DNA of 64,000 nucleotides, taken from an uncultured Alphaproteobacteria bacterium (GTDB lineage Bacteria > Pseudomonadota > Alphaproteobacteria > Thalassobaculales > Thalassobaculaceae). Of the stretch, positions 17,016 through 26,812 are shown in pieces (positions within the stretch are counted from its first letter, which is position 1; every line of letters starts with the position of its first letter). The stretch lies in the NCBI GenBank assembly GCA_937776645.1, contig CALMRI010000007.1:1-64000 (forward strand). Direction: 5' to 3'. The notes under the pieces were generated by a model. That model did no database searches and was not told the origin of the DNA. It worked only from the letters and a program-made list of their open reading frames with translations. A program made the translations under genes and the position numbers.

Positions 17016-18098
17016 TCATCTCGGCCCGCTCTCTGAGCTTTTTCCGGCATCCACTTTGGCCACCAATTCGCGAACCCGGGGGATCAGCTCGGCGCCGTAC
17101 TGCTCGGCGTCCGGACGCGGGTCATAGCCTCGGACCAACAAGCTGGTGGCGCCGACCTTATAGTATTCGACCATCGCCTCGGCCACGGTATCGGGCGTGC
17201 CGACCAGGGCGGTTGAATTGCCGCGACCGCCGGTGGCGACCGCCAGTTTGGTCCACAGGCACCTGTCATGCACCTCGCCCACGGCAGCCGCCGCCAGCAG
17301 GCGCTGAGAGCCGATATTGTCCGGGCGCGGGGCTGGCTTGCCACCACGTACTTGCATCACCCGGTCATAAATTTCGTTTGCCCGGTCCCAGGCTTTGTCC
17401 TCGGTCTCGGCCAGGATCGGTCTGGTCGACAGGCTGAAGGTGGGGTTGGCCCCGTTTGAGCCTTCGGTCACCCTGACCATGAAGTCAGCGGTTTCTTTGA
17501 GCGGTTCGCCCCAGAGCATGAAGACGTCAAGCTCTGGGGCCAATGCTGCTATTGCCGCGTCCGAGCCGCCGCCGCCATAAATCGGGATATGCGGCTGTTG
17601 ATGACAGCGGATTTCCGAGTAGGTACCCTGGGTCCGGTAAAACTCGCCGGCATGATCGAACGGCTTGGCCTCGGTCCAGGTGCGGCGCAACAGCTGGATG
17701 TACTCGGTTGAGCGGTGATAACGCATGGCGTGGTCGGAATGATCCGCATCCATAGCCTGCTCTGCGTCGCTACCGCCGGCGATGATGTGGACCGCCAGCC
17801 GACCGCCGCATAGCTGATCCAGGGTCGCCAGCTTGCGCGCCGCCAGCGGCGGGGCGACGAAACCCGGACGATGTGCAAGCAAAAACCCCAACCGCTCGGT
17901 TACCGCCGCGCCGTGGGCGCCGATCAGGAAACCATCCGGCGCGTCGGAAAAATAGCCGATCAGCACCCGGTCGAAGCCCGCCCGCTCATGCAGCCGCGCA
18001 GTCTCGGCGACCGTGGCGGCATCGAATGCCGGCCCGGATGGCGGGATCATTTCTGAGGATACGCGCGGCGCGATCCAACCGATCATTTCAACAGGCAC
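17016..18098 (-). CDS. LLM-class flavin-dependent monooxygenase (SsuD-like)
   Basis: A 360-residue bacterial luciferase-like TIM barrel. The pattern FLLAHRPGFVAPPLAARKLA, then GGRLAVHIIAGGSDAEQ and YHRSTEYIQLLRRTW, is that of alkanesulfonate monooxygenase SsuD and relatives, which use reduced FMN from a separate reductase. No reductase or sulfonate transporter lies nearby, so the substrate is open. GTG 18098 is used; ATG 18086 is an alternative. After its TGA the same frame stays open for 87 codons and contains a hydrophobic helix (see findings). Confidence 0.88.
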   Translation of the reverse strand: MPVEMIGWIAPRVSSEMIPPSGPAFDAATVAETARLHERAGFDRVLIGYFSDAPDGFLIGAHGAAVTERLGFLLAHRPGFVAPPLAARKLATLDQLCGGRLAVHIIAGGSDAEQAMDADHSDHAMRYHRSTEYIQLLRRTWTEAKPFDHAGEFYRTQGTYSEIRCHQQPHIPIYGGGGSDAAIAALAPELDVFMLWGEPLKETADFMVRVTEGSNGANPTFSLSTRPILAETEDKAWDRANEIYDRVMQVRGGKPAPRPDNIGSQRLLAAAAVGEVHDRCLWTKLAVATGGRGNSTALVGTPDTVAEAMVEYYKVGATSLLVRGYDPRPDAEQYGAELIPRVRELVAKVDAGKSSESGPR

Positions 18099-18298
18099 GG
18101 GCGGGGACCTCGCTGGGCGGTCGATGATGCTCCCATGGTGGAACGCAATATTGGCTGCTGCAAGGCCGGAGGCCAGGATCGTCTGCTTCTTGGGGCATTA
18201 GATGCGAGGTGACCGGAACGATCGAAGTCGTGGCGTTACGTCGCGTCAGTTCAGCCGTCGGAAATTTTATTGATTCTTATGTCTTGCGCGGGCGCCAG

Positions 18299-18316
18299 CA
18301 TCTGGTACACCAGATG
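18299..18316. promoter_or_regulatory. GntR/FCD-type operator palindrome
   Basis: CATCTGGTACACCAGATG has two 8-bp arms around a 2-bp centre. It follows the TGGT-N2-ACCA pattern bound by FadR-type GntR regulators. It lies 48 bp upstream of the GntR gene and is the only such palindrome noticed in the window, which suggests autoregulation and possibly control of the divergent SsuD-like gene. Confidence 0.75.
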
Positions 18317-18363
18317 CCAAGTACCTGAATAGAAAATTCAACGATGCCAGTTGGGAATTTTTG

Positions 18364-19086
18364 ATGAACGCGGCGACGGCGGCACAAGGTGTGGCTTCAA
18401 GCCCGGTGTCCTTGGAACCCGTCGCGCGGAATTTCAGTCTCAAAGACCATGTCTACGGGCAATTGCGTCAGGCGATCATCGACGCCCGGATCTATGACGA
18501 AGCCACCGACCTTCGTCTTGACGAGCGCGGCCTCGCCGAGCAGCTTGGTATTTCTCGAACCCCGGTGCGCGAGGCGCTGGCCCGGCTGGCGCAGGACGGG
18601 TTGGTGGAAATTCAACCGCGCAAGGGTGTATTTATCCTGCGCAAGACTCGCGATGAGATCCTGGAGATGATCACCGTCTGGGCTGCGCTGGAAAGCATGG
18701 CCGCGAGGCTCGCCGCCAAACGGGCCAGCGACGCTGAGATCAGCTCACTGCGGCGGCTCGCCAGCGGGTTCGAGACCGCCAGCGCCCGCGCCCATATCGA
18801 CGATTATTCCCAGGCCAATATTACGTTTCATCAGCGGATCCTGGAGCTCGGCAAGTGCTCGATGCTGAAAGACATCGCCGATGGGCTTTTTGTCCATGTC
18901 CGCGCAGTGCGCAGCCGGGCGATGCACGAATCCGACCGGGTGACGCGCTCGGTCGTCGACCATATGCAGATTATCGAGGCGATCGAGGCCCGCGACGGCG
19001 ACCTCGCGTCCCAGAGGGTGCGTGAACACACGATGGGTCTTCATGAACATGTCCGGCGGACCTGGCGGGATTTTCCGGAGGCGTGA
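18364..19086 (+). CDS. GntR-family (FadR subgroup, FCD domain) transcriptional regulator
   Basis: A protein of about 240 residues: an N-terminal winged helix with LAEQLGISRTPVREALARL, then an all-helical FCD ligand domain (ALESMAARLAAKRA, FHQRILELG and a late HMQIIEAIEARDG). ATG 18364 directly follows an in-frame TTG. It stands directly upstream of oxc and frc in the same direction (166-bp gap). Local control of oxalate genes is therefore likely; the ligand may be an organic acid or CoA ester, which is inference. Confidence 0.92.
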   Translation: MNAATAAQGVASSPVSLEPVARNFSLKDHVYGQLRQAIIDARIYDEATDLRLDERGLAEQLGISRTPVREALARLAQDGLVEIQPRKGVFILRKTRDEILEMITVWAALESMAARLAAKRASDAEISSLRRLASGFETASARAHIDDYSQANITFHQRILELGKCSMLKDIADGLFVHVRAVRSRAMHESDRVTRSVVDHMQIIEAIEARDGDLASQRVREHTMGLHEHVRRTWRDFPEA

Positions 19087-19252
19087 CGCCTTCGCCCCAC
19101 CAAGCCGAACGAACGGGCCTTTAGGAAGTTGAGGCATGGGCGAGCGGAAGACAATAGGACCTCGTCGACGGCCCATGCCACCCTGGCGCAAAAGAGCCGG
19201 GGCGCAGGCACAAACCAAATCAGCTGAGAATATGCGGGGATAGGGGAAAACC

Positions 19253-21001
19253 ATGACATCGAACGGCACTAAGCAAGACAATGAGGCCGGGCAGGGCGAA
19301 GCACCTCAGAACCTGACCGACGGTTTCCACCTCGTCATCGACGCTCTAAAGCTCAATGACTTGAACACGATCTACACCGTGCCTGGCATCCCGATCACGG
19401 ATTTGGGTCGGCTCGCTCAGGCCGCGGGCATGCGGGTCCTTTCGTTCCGGCACGAACAGCACGCAGGCTACGCTGCCTCGGTCGCGGGCTATTTAACCAA
19501 GAAGCCCGGCGTCTGCCTCACGGTCTCGGCCCCCGGGTTCCTGAACGGTCTGACGGCCTTGGCCCATGCCACGGTTAATTGCTGGCCGATGATCCTGATC
19601 AGCGGTTCTTCGGAGCGCGAGATTGTCGACCTACAGCAGGGCGACTACGAGGAGATGGACCAACTGGCCGTCGCCAAACCGCTTTGTAAGGCGGCGTTTC
19701 GCGTGCTTAACGCCGAGGACATCGGCACCGGCATCGCCCGGGCCTACAGGGCGGCCGTTTCAGGGCGGCCCGGCGGCGTGTACCTGGACCTGCCGGCGAA
19801 ACTATTCGCACAGGTCATGGACGCGGAAGATGGGGCGAAATCGCTCATCAAGGTAATCGATCCAACGCCGGCTCATATTCCGGCGCCTGCCGCGGTCGAG
19901 CGTGCCCTCGATGTTCTCAAGGGAGCCAAGAAACCGCTAATCATTCTTGGCAAGGGCGCTGCCTATGCGCAAGCCGATGAAGCCGTGCGCGGCTTTGTCG
20001 AAAAGAGCGGCAGCCCCTACATCGCCATGAGTATGGCAAAAGGCTTGTTGCCGGACGATCATCCACAATACGCGGGCGCTGCCCGCTCTCTAGTGCTCAA
20101 GGAAGCCGATGTGGTCATGTTGATCGGCGCGCGGCTCAACTGGCTGCTCAGCCACGGCAAGGGCAAACAGTGGGGCGAGCCGGGATCCAAGAAATTCATC
20201 CATATCGATATCGATCCTAGGGAAATGGACAGTAATCAGCCGATCGCCGCGCCGCTGGTCGGTGATATCGAAAGCTGTCTCAACGCTCTGATCGACGGCA
20301 TGGGCGATAATTGGTCGGCACCGCCGGCTGAATGGGTGGAGGTTGTCAGAGATAAAAGCGAGGCGAATGTCGCGCGGATGGCACCCCGACTACAGAACAA
20401 CAACGTGCCGATGGACTTTCATGGTGCGCTTGGCGCCTTGCGGACAATAATCAAGGATCGTCCGGACACGATCCTCATCAACGAGGGCGCGAACACGCTC
20501 GACTTCGCGCGTAGCATCATCGACATGTACCGGCCTCGCAAACGCATTGATGTCGGAACCTGGGGCGTCATGGGTATTGGCATGGGGTCCGCTATCGCCG
20601 CGGCGGTTGAGACCGGAAATCCAGTGCTCGCCGTCGAAGGTGACAGCGCGTTCGGATTCTCGGGCATGGAGATCGAAACGATCTGCCGGTACCAGCTCCC
20701 GATCTGCGTGGTTGTCTTCAATAATTCTGGCATCTACCGAGGCACGGACCGTAATCCGACCGGCGGCTCCGATCCCGCGCCGACGGTTTTCGTCAAGGAC
20801 GCGCGCTATGACCGGATCATAGAAGCGTTCGGCGGCGTCGGGGTGAACGCGACAAGTCCGGACGACCTGAGCCGCGCCGTGACGCAAGCTATCACTTCAG
20901 GCAAACCAACCCTGGTGAATGCTGTCATCAACCCGGAAGCGGGCACCGAGAGCGGGCGAATCGGGAATCTCAATCCGCAAAGCGTTGTTTCTAAGAAATA
21001 A
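19253..21001 (+). CDS. oxc: Oxalyl-CoA decarboxylase
   Basis: A 582-residue ThDP enzyme closely resembling the Oxalobacter enzyme over its length: [16 protein letters not shown] with catalytic Glu68, [38 protein letters not shown], the [13 protein letters not shown] segment, and the ThDP/Mg site [20 protein letters not shown] with FNNSGIYRG. It ends [12 protein letters not shown]. It decarboxylates oxalyl-CoA to formyl-CoA. GGGGAAAACC precedes the ATG. frc follows after 41 bp, making a complete oxalate-degrading pair. Confidence 0.96.
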   Translation: MTSNGTKQDNEAGQGEAPQNLTDGFHLVIDALKLNDLNTIYTVPGIPITDLGRLAQAAGMRVLSFRHEQHAGYAASVAGYLTKKPGVCLTVSAPGFLNGLTALAHATVNCWPMILISGSSEREIVDLQQGDYEEMDQLAVAKPLCKAAFRVLNAEDIGTGIARAYRAAVSGRPGGVYLDLPAKLFAQVMDAEDGAKSLIKVIDPTPAHIPAPAAVERALDVLKGAKKPLIILGKGAAYAQADEAVRGFVEKSGSPYIAMSMAKGLLPDDHPQYAGAARSLVLKEADVVMLIGARLNWLLSHGKGKQWGEPGSKKFIHIDIDPREMDSNQPIAAPLVGDIESCLNALIDGMGDNWSAPPAEWVEVVRDKSEANVARMAPRLQNNNVPMDFHGALGALRTIIKDRPDTILINEGANTLDFARSIIDMYRPRKRIDVGTWGVMGIGMGSAIAAAVETGNPVLAVEGDSAFGFSGMEIETICRYQLPICVVVFNNSGIYRGTDRNPTGGSDPAPTVFVKDARYDRIIEAFGGVGVNATSPDDLSRAVTQAITSGKPTLVNAVINPEAGTESGRIGNLNPQSVVSKK

Positions 21002-21042
21002 CCTTTGCGAAGATGTGACAGACCCATCGATGGGAGTAGAAA

Positions 21043-22317
21043 ATGCAAGCTCTTAAAGGCGTGAAGATCCTCGACTTCACCCACGTGCAATCCGGCCCGA
21101 CCTGCACCCAGTTGCTGGCTTGGTTCGGCGCCGACGTTATCAAGGTGGAGCGGCCCGGCTCTGGTGATCCGACGCGCGGCCAGCTGGTCGATGTACCGGG
21201 GGCCGACAGCCTTTATTTCACCATGTTGAATTCCAACAAACGCTCGTTGACCCTGAACACCAAGAACGCGACCGGCAAGGAAGTGCTGACCCGGTTGGTC
21301 AAGGAATGTGATGTGCTGGTCGAGAATTTCGCCCCCGGCGCGATGGAGCGGATGGGCTTTGGCTGGGAGCAGGTTCGCGCTCTGAACCCGAGGATGATCA
21401 TGGCCTCGGTCAAGGGCTTTGGCGCCGGCCCGTTCGAGGATTGTAAGGTCTATGAGAACATCGCCCAATGCGCCGGTGGCGCGGCCTCGACCACCGGCTT
21501 CAATGACGCTGTGCCGTTGGTTACCGGCGCTCAGATCGGCGATAGCGGTACCGGCCTGCATCTGGCTTTAGGCATCGTCACCGCCCTGTTCCACCGCGAG
21601 AAAAGCGGCGAGGGGCAACGAGTGTTGGCCTCGATGCAGGACGGCGTACTCAATCTTTGCCGGGTGAAATTGCGGGATCAGCAGCGGCTGGCAGCGGGGC
21701 CGTTGACCGAGTATTCGCAGCACGGCGAGGGCATCCCTTTCGGCGACGCCACGCCCCGAGCCGGCAATGATTCCGGCGGGGGACAGCCCGGCCGGATCCT
21801 AAAATGCAAGGGTTGGGACACCGACCCCAACGCCTATACCTATTTCATCACCCAGGCGGCGGCCTGGCCGAAAATCTGTGACGCCATCGGTAAGCCGGCT
21901 TGGAAGGAAGATGCTGACTACGCGACGCCTAAGGCCCGGCTGACGCGGCTCAATGAGATCTTCGGCGCGATCGAGGATTGGACGATGACCAAGACTAAGT
22001 TCGAAGTCATGGACATCTGCAATCCGCTCGACATCCCCGTGGGCCCGATCTTGTCGATGAAGGAGATCGCCGAGGAGCCAAGCCTGCGTGAGACCGGCAC
22101 CATCGTCGAGGTCGATCATCCCGAACGCGGCCCGTACCTTACCGTCGGCTGTCCGGTGAAGCTCTCGGCCTCGCCGGCGGATGTGAAGCGTTCGCCGCTG
22201 CTTGGTGAACATAACGAGGAAATCCTGCGCGATGTCCTTGGCTATGAGGGTGCCGATCTGGAAGCAGTCTGGGCCAGCGGCGCGGTCGGTGATCGCCCGG
22301 CTCCGGTGACGGAGTAG
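21043..22317 (+). CDS. frc: Formyl-CoA:oxalate CoA-transferase
   Basis: A 424-residue class III CoA-transferase (CaiB/BaiF fold), matching Frc in size and motifs: [20 protein letters not shown] at the start, [17 protein letters not shown], and the catalytic Asp167 in [10 protein letters not shown]. The glycine-rich loop (NDSGGGQPG, about residues 244-252) that closes over the active site is present. It moves CoA from formyl-CoA to oxalate, supplying the substrate of Oxc. GGGAG lies 9 bp upstream of the ATG. Confidence 0.96.
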   Translation: MQALKGVKILDFTHVQSGPTCTQLLAWFGADVIKVERPGSGDPTRGQLVDVPGADSLYFTMLNSNKRSLTLNTKNATGKEVLTRLVKECDVLVENFAPGAMERMGFGWEQVRALNPRMIMASVKGFGAGPFEDCKVYENIAQCAGGAASTTGFNDAVPLVTGAQIGDSGTGLHLALGIVTALFHREKSGEGQRVLASMQDGVLNLCRVKLRDQQRLAAGPLTEYSQHGEGIPFGDATPRAGNDSGGGQPGRILKCKGWDTDPNAYTYFITQAAAWPKICDAIGKPAWKEDADYATPKARLTRLNEIFGAIEDWTMTKTKFEVMDICNPLDIPVGPILSMKEIAEEPSLRETGTIVEVDHPERGPYLTVGCPVKLSASPADVKRSPLLGEHNEEILRDVLGYEGADLEAVWASGAVGDRPAPVTE

Positions 22318-22495
22318 GGACGTGGATGCTTCAAAACGATGCTGGTCATCCCGCTGAAAAGCAGGAGCCTTTCCGCTGGCTTTCGCCACGGGACGGATGG
22401 CGACTGGTTTGAACACGCGGGGATGTGTTCCGACCGTGGAATTGGATCCCATTGTTCGGCCGGATGATGGGGTAGTGAAAGAAAACTGACCACTC

Positions 22496-23704
22496 ATGAC
22501 CCTTGAACGCCCCACATCGGGACTGCCGTCATTGGCCGAGATGCGTGTGGCGATGGACCGACATGCCTGGACCAACGCCTTCGTCTGTACGATCTTCGCG
22601 GTGACTGGACCGATCGCGATTATCCTGACGGTGGCGGCGGCGGGCGGACTCTCCAAGGCGGCCACTGATGGCTGGATCTTCGGGGCATTTTTCGTTGGCG
22701 GCGTTCTGACCATCCTGTGCAGCCTATTCTACCGCCAACCGTTAGCCATCGCCTGGACAATGCCCGGCGCGGCGCTGCTGATCACTGCACTTGACCATCT
22801 CTCCTTCGCCGAGGCGGTCGGCGCCTTCCTAGTGGCCGGGATGGTGATGGTGATGCTCGGCGTCAGCGGGTTGGTCACTGGGCTGATGGCGCGGATCCCG
22901 GTCGGCGTCGCGATGGGTATGGTCGCCGGCGTATTCCTGCCCTTCGGCGTCGACCTGATCACCGGGTTCCGCGATAGCCCAATCCTCAGCGCCGCCATGG
23001 TCGGTGCCTTCGGGGTCTTCACGGCGGTTCCGGCATTGCGCCGCGCCGTGCCGCCATTGCTCGCCGCGCTGATCGCCGGTGCCATCGCGGCGGCCTTCCT
23101 TGGCCAGGCTCCGCGTTTTCCCACGGATACGGCCTGGATCGTCAGCCCGACCATCGTGCTGCCGGTCTTCAGTGTCCCGGCGCTTCTGGAACTGGTGGTG
23201 CCGTTGGTGATCTCAGTGCTGGCGGTGCAGAATCTCCAGGGTTTTACGGTCTTGCGCGAGGCCGGTCATCCAGCGCCGACCAGCGCGCTGACCGTGGTTT
23301 GCGGCTATGGCACGCTCGCCATGGGCCTCCTCGGCTCGGTCCCGACCTGCGTCACCGGCCCGGCCAACGCCTTCCTGGTCAGTTCTGGCAAACGCGAGCA
23401 TCAGTTCATGGGCGCAGTACTGTTCGGCCTGATGTTCGCCACCGTCGGCGTGCTCGCCCCGCTCTTGACCCAGGCGGCCATCACCATGCCCAGGGTGTTC
23501 ATTACCGCGCTTGGCGGTCTGGCGATGCTGCCGGTGCTGATCGGCGCCTTCCGAACGGCATTTTCAGGTGGAGCGGGCGCGCTGGGGCCGCTGGTGTCCT
23601 TCGTGGTGACGGTCAGCGGGGTAACCCTGTTCAACGTTGGGGCGCCGTTTTGGGGCGTCGTCTTCGGGTATATGGTGCATGTGGGGCTGGATCGGCGAGG
23701 GTGA
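22496..23704 (+). CDS. BenE-family (benzoate/H+ symporter-like) transporter
   Basis: A 402-residue inner-membrane protein with about 11-12 hydrophobic helices and the BenE hallmarks AIAWTMPGAALL, LEAxx-like mid helices, VLAVQNLQGF and TCVTGPANAFL. Characterised members import benzoate with protons. Here it lies 178 bp after frc on the same strand with no benzoate genes in sight, so oxalate or a related carboxylate is a plausible alternative substrate; this is inference from position only. Confidence 0.85.
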   Translation: MTLERPTSGLPSLAEMRVAMDRHAWTNAFVCTIFAVTGPIAIILTVAAAGGLSKAATDGWIFGAFFVGGVLTILCSLFYRQPLAIAWTMPGAALLITALDHLSFAEAVGAFLVAGMVMVMLGVSGLVTGLMARIPVGVAMGMVAGVFLPFGVDLITGFRDSPILSAAMVGAFGVFTAVPALRRAVPPLLAALIAGAIAAAFLGQAPRFPTDTAWIVSPTIVLPVFSVPALLELVVPLVISVLAVQNLQGFTVLREAGHPAPTSALTVVCGYGTLAMGLLGSVPTCVTGPANAFLVSSGKREHQFMGAVLFGLMFATVGVLAPLLTQAAITMPRVFITALGGLAMLPVLIGAFRTAFSGGAGALGPLVSFVVTVSGVTLFNVGAPFWGVVFGYMVHVGLDRRG

Positions 23705-23734
23705 CGAGGGCGATGTCCGGGCGGCTCTTTCCCT

Positions 23735-25378
23735 TCACCCATGCACGGTCTTAATATTCCACGCCTTCAACAGGATCGGCTCCAGCACGTGCCAGTCGAT
23801 CACCCCGGCTGCTTCGGCCCAGCCTTCGTAGCCGCGCAATAGGTCCGCTTCCAACGGCGCGTTCGTCCCGATCAAATTGTTTAGCTCGGTTCGGTCCACG
23901 TCCATGTCGTAGAGCTCCCACGGCTCGTCGTGGAGGCGAACCAGTTTGTGGTTGCCCCAGCGGATGGCGCTGTTGCCTTCGTGCTCCCAGAAGATCGGCG
24001 CCTCGCGGCTCCAGGTTTTGCCCTGGAACATGCCGATCAGCGACTCACCGTCCATGGCCTGGACCTCGTGGCCGCCATACTCGCTCGGATAGGCGGCCCC
24101 GGCCGCCTCCAGGATCGTTGGCATGATGTCGACCACATGGGCAGCTTCATGGCTGATATGTGGGCTCTTGATCCGGTCCGGCCAGTGCACCACCAACGGG
24201 GTCGAGATGCCGCCCTCATGCACCCAATGCTTGAATAATCGGAACGGCGTGTTGGAGACATTGGCCCAAGGTAGCTCATAGCTCTGGAAGGTCTCGTCAC
24301 TGCCGGGGTTGAGGCCGACGATGTTGCCAAGGGTGATCCGGCGACCATCCAAGGTGTGCTCGGGATAGCGTTGGGCGACGCCGTCCTCTGCCATGAACTC
24401 GGCGCAGCCACCATTGTCTGACAGGAACAGGATCAGGGTATCGTCCAGCTCTCCGCGAGCGCGCAGCGCCTCGACCAAACGTCCGACCGACTGGTCCAAC
24501 CGATCAACTTGGGCGGCATAGACCGCCATCCGGGCAGCCTCCCAATCGGTCTCATTTATATCCGCCCAAGCCGGCGCCGAAGCGTCGCGGGGTGACATAG
24601 CCCATCTATGACGCAGCACGCCGGCGGCCTGCATCTCCTCGTGGCGGTTGGCGCGCAGTTGGTCCCAACCCTTCAGATACATTCCCTCGTAGCGGGCGAT
24701 ATCCTCCGCTGGCGCCTGCAGCGGCCAATGCGGCGCGGTATGGGCGAGATAGAGGAAGAACGGCTTGGCACCATCGCCCTCACCGGTCATCTTGATCGCC
24801 TTGTCGGTGATCGCGTCGGTGAAATAGAAATTGTCGGCGGTGACCTCGACCTTGGAATCGTCCTCGATCAGGTAATGCGGCGAGAAATAATTGCTACCGC
24901 CGTCGACGATCCCGAAGAATCGGTCGAAGCCACGCTGACGCGGCGTCGGATGCTCAAGATCCCCGATGGTCCAGTTATCGGCGTCACGGGCAATGAAATT
25001 GCCTCCGACATGCCATTTACCGGACATGACGGTGCGGTACCCGGACAACCTCAAGGCCTCGGCGATGGTCACGGTGTCGTTACGCAGGAAGCCTTGATAA
25101 GCGGGCACCCCGAGATTGGGCGTCATATGCCCGATCCCAGCCTTGTGCGGGTACAGGCCGGTTAGAAGCGACGCCCTCGTCGGACAGCAACGTGCGCAAT
25201 TATACATCGAGGACATCAGCACGCCGCCGCGGGCAAGCCGGTCGATATTCGGGGTCCTGATCTCCGAGCCCATGATGCCGAGATCGGCGAACCCCATGTC
25301 ATCGACCAGGATCAGAACGATGTTAGGTCGCTTGCCCGAGGTAGCACCTGAGGCACGGGCTGAACCGTTGGCGATCAT
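23735..25378 (-). CDS. Arylsulfatase-type sulfatase
   Basis: A 547-residue sulfatase. RPNIVLILVDDMGFADLG holds the metal-binding Asp pair. Cys64 in CCPTRASLLTG is the site for formylglycine conversion (C-x-P-x-R), followed by GKWHVG, HTAPHWPLQAP and FLSDNGG. It hydrolyses sulfate esters after maturation by a formylglycine-generating enzyme, which is not in this window. ATG 25378 has GGAG upstream; the frame extends to a TTG at 25399. No signal peptide is evident. It neighbours a co-directional MFS transporter. Confidence 0.93.
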   Translation of the reverse strand: MIANGSARASGATSGKRPNIVLILVDDMGFADLGIMGSEIRTPNIDRLARGGVLMSSMYNCARCCPTRASLLTGLYPHKAGIGHMTPNLGVPAYQGFLRNDTVTIAEALRLSGYRTVMSGKWHVGGNFIARDADNWTIGDLEHPTPRQRGFDRFFGIVDGGSNYFSPHYLIEDDSKVEVTADNFYFTDAITDKAIKMTGEGDGAKPFFLYLAHTAPHWPLQAPAEDIARYEGMYLKGWDQLRANRHEEMQAAGVLRHRWAMSPRDASAPAWADINETDWEAARMAVYAAQVDRLDQSVGRLVEALRARGELDDTLILFLSDNGGCAEFMAEDGVAQRYPEHTLDGRRITLGNIVGLNPGSDETFQSYELPWANVSNTPFRLFKHWVHEGGISTPLVVHWPDRIKSPHISHEAAHVVDIMPTILEAAGAAYPSEYGGHEVQAMDGESLIGMFQGKTWSREAPIFWEHEGNSAIRWGNHKLVRLHDEPWELYDMDVDRTELNNLIGTNAPLEADLLRGYEGWAEAAGVIDWHVLEPILLKAWNIKTVHG

Positions 25379-25474
25379 GGCGCTCTCCAGACTGGACAAA
25401 TCATCAGGAGTGTAGCGGTCCTCCGTATCGCGTGAATAGGGGTGCCGACGCGGGCGCGTCGCTTTTCCGATCTT

Positions 25475-26716
25475 CTAACGTGCCGGCAATAGTCCCCGCA
25501 GACCAAGGATCATCAGCACCGTCGCGATGGCGCAATAGCCGGCAAAGATCGCTGCGATGATCTCCATCGAAACCGACGCATCCATCATCGCGCCCATGCC
25601 CAGGGGGCCGAGCGCCGAGGCCAGCACTGAGAATGAGACGATCAGCGAGCGGATCGCGCCGATATGGCGCACGCCGTAGATCTCCGCCCAGAGCGCTGCC
25701 AGCCCGGTATAGTTGATGCCGACATTGACCCCGAGCAGGAACAGATATGGCCAGGCCCAATAGGGGTGGTGAAAATAGCTGATTATCAGCAACGCCGCGA
25801 TCATCGGCACCAGGAACATCGGCACCACCCTCACCGCGGTGATCCGGTCGATCAGCGGGCCCGCCGATAACCCGGCGAGCAGCGATCCCACCGCATAGCC
25901 CCAGTAGTTGCCGGTAATCCAAACCGCGCTCCAGCCCTTGGCCTCGGCCAGCGCGAGATGGTGAAAGAACAGCGCGGTGCCGATGAAGGACGGCGCCATG
26001 ACGGCGGGAACCAATAGATGGAATCGCCAATGCCGCAGCATCTCGACCCGGGTCCAGGATCTGTCTTCCGGCATAGTGGCGGCGGCACCCCTGCTTGTGA
26101 CAGCGACATCGCCACTTGCGGCTTGCCGGTCATGGCGATGCAGCAGCCAGAGGATGATGGGTAGGATCAGCACCACCAAGGCCGCGGCGGCGCTGGCATA
26201 GGTCAGCCGCCAACCGATCGTGGCGATGCCGATAACCACCAGGAACGGCAGCACCGACTCACCAGCGGCAAAGCCGAGCGACGCCAAGGCCACCGCCTTG
26301 CCGCGCCCGCCGCGAAAATAACGAGCCATGGTGGTGACCGAGATATGACTGGTCAGGCCTTGGCCGGTCTGACGCAGCAGGAAGATCGCTGCGACCAGCA
26401 TCGCGACATGTGGTGTAGCCGCCATGAACAGCGCCGCGCCGACCAAGGCGGCGAACACCACGAGCGTATAGCTCCGGAGCGGAAACCGGTCGATCAACGC
26501 CCCGGTCCAGGGCAGGCACAACGCGCTGAGCAAGGTGCCTGCCATGTAGATGCCGCTCCACTCGGTATGCGACAGCGCGAAGGCCTCACGCACCGCCGGT
26601 CCGAAGGCGCCGATGAAAAAAGTCTGTCCGACGCTGGAGGCAAATGTCAGCGTAAAGCCAAAACCCAGCAAGGTCCTGTTGGCCGCTATGAAATCTCGAT
26701 AGCCCATCGCGGACAT
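25475..26716 (-). CDS. MFS transporter
   Basis: A 413-residue major-facilitator protein with 12 predicted helices. The loop after helix 2 reads GALIDRFPLRSY in place of the GxLaDRxGrR pattern, and ARYFRGGRGKAVALASLGFA resembles the monocarboxylate-transporter-like MFS group. Substrate unknown. It is upstream of the sulfatase gene on the same strand (96-bp gap), so it may move a sulfated compound or the product; this is inference. Confidence 0.87.
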   Translation of the reverse strand: MSAMGYRDFIAANRTLLGFGFTLTFASSVGQTFFIGAFGPAVREAFALSHTEWSGIYMAGTLLSALCLPWTGALIDRFPLRSYTLVVFAALVGAALFMAATPHVAMLVAAIFLLRQTGQGLTSHISVTTMARYFRGGRGKAVALASLGFAAGESVLPFLVVIGIATIGWRLTYASAAAALVVLILPIILWLLHRHDRQAASGDVAVTSRGAAATMPEDRSWTRVEMLRHWRFHLLVPAVMAPSFIGTALFFHHLALAEAKGWSAVWITGNYWGYAVGSLLAGLSAGPLIDRITAVRVVPMFLVPMIAALLIISYFHHPYWAWPYLFLLGVNVGINYTGLAALWAEIYGVRHIGAIRSLIVSFSVLASALGPLGMGAMMDASVSMEIIAAIFAGYCAIATVLMILGLRGLLPAR

Positions 26717-26812
26717 TGGGGATGTTTCCTTGTTGAGAATGCGGTCGGAAATAATGTTGAATCAACGGGCGCGCCGGACGTTGACGAGAGCAATTTGCGC
26801 TGGGAACCTGAT

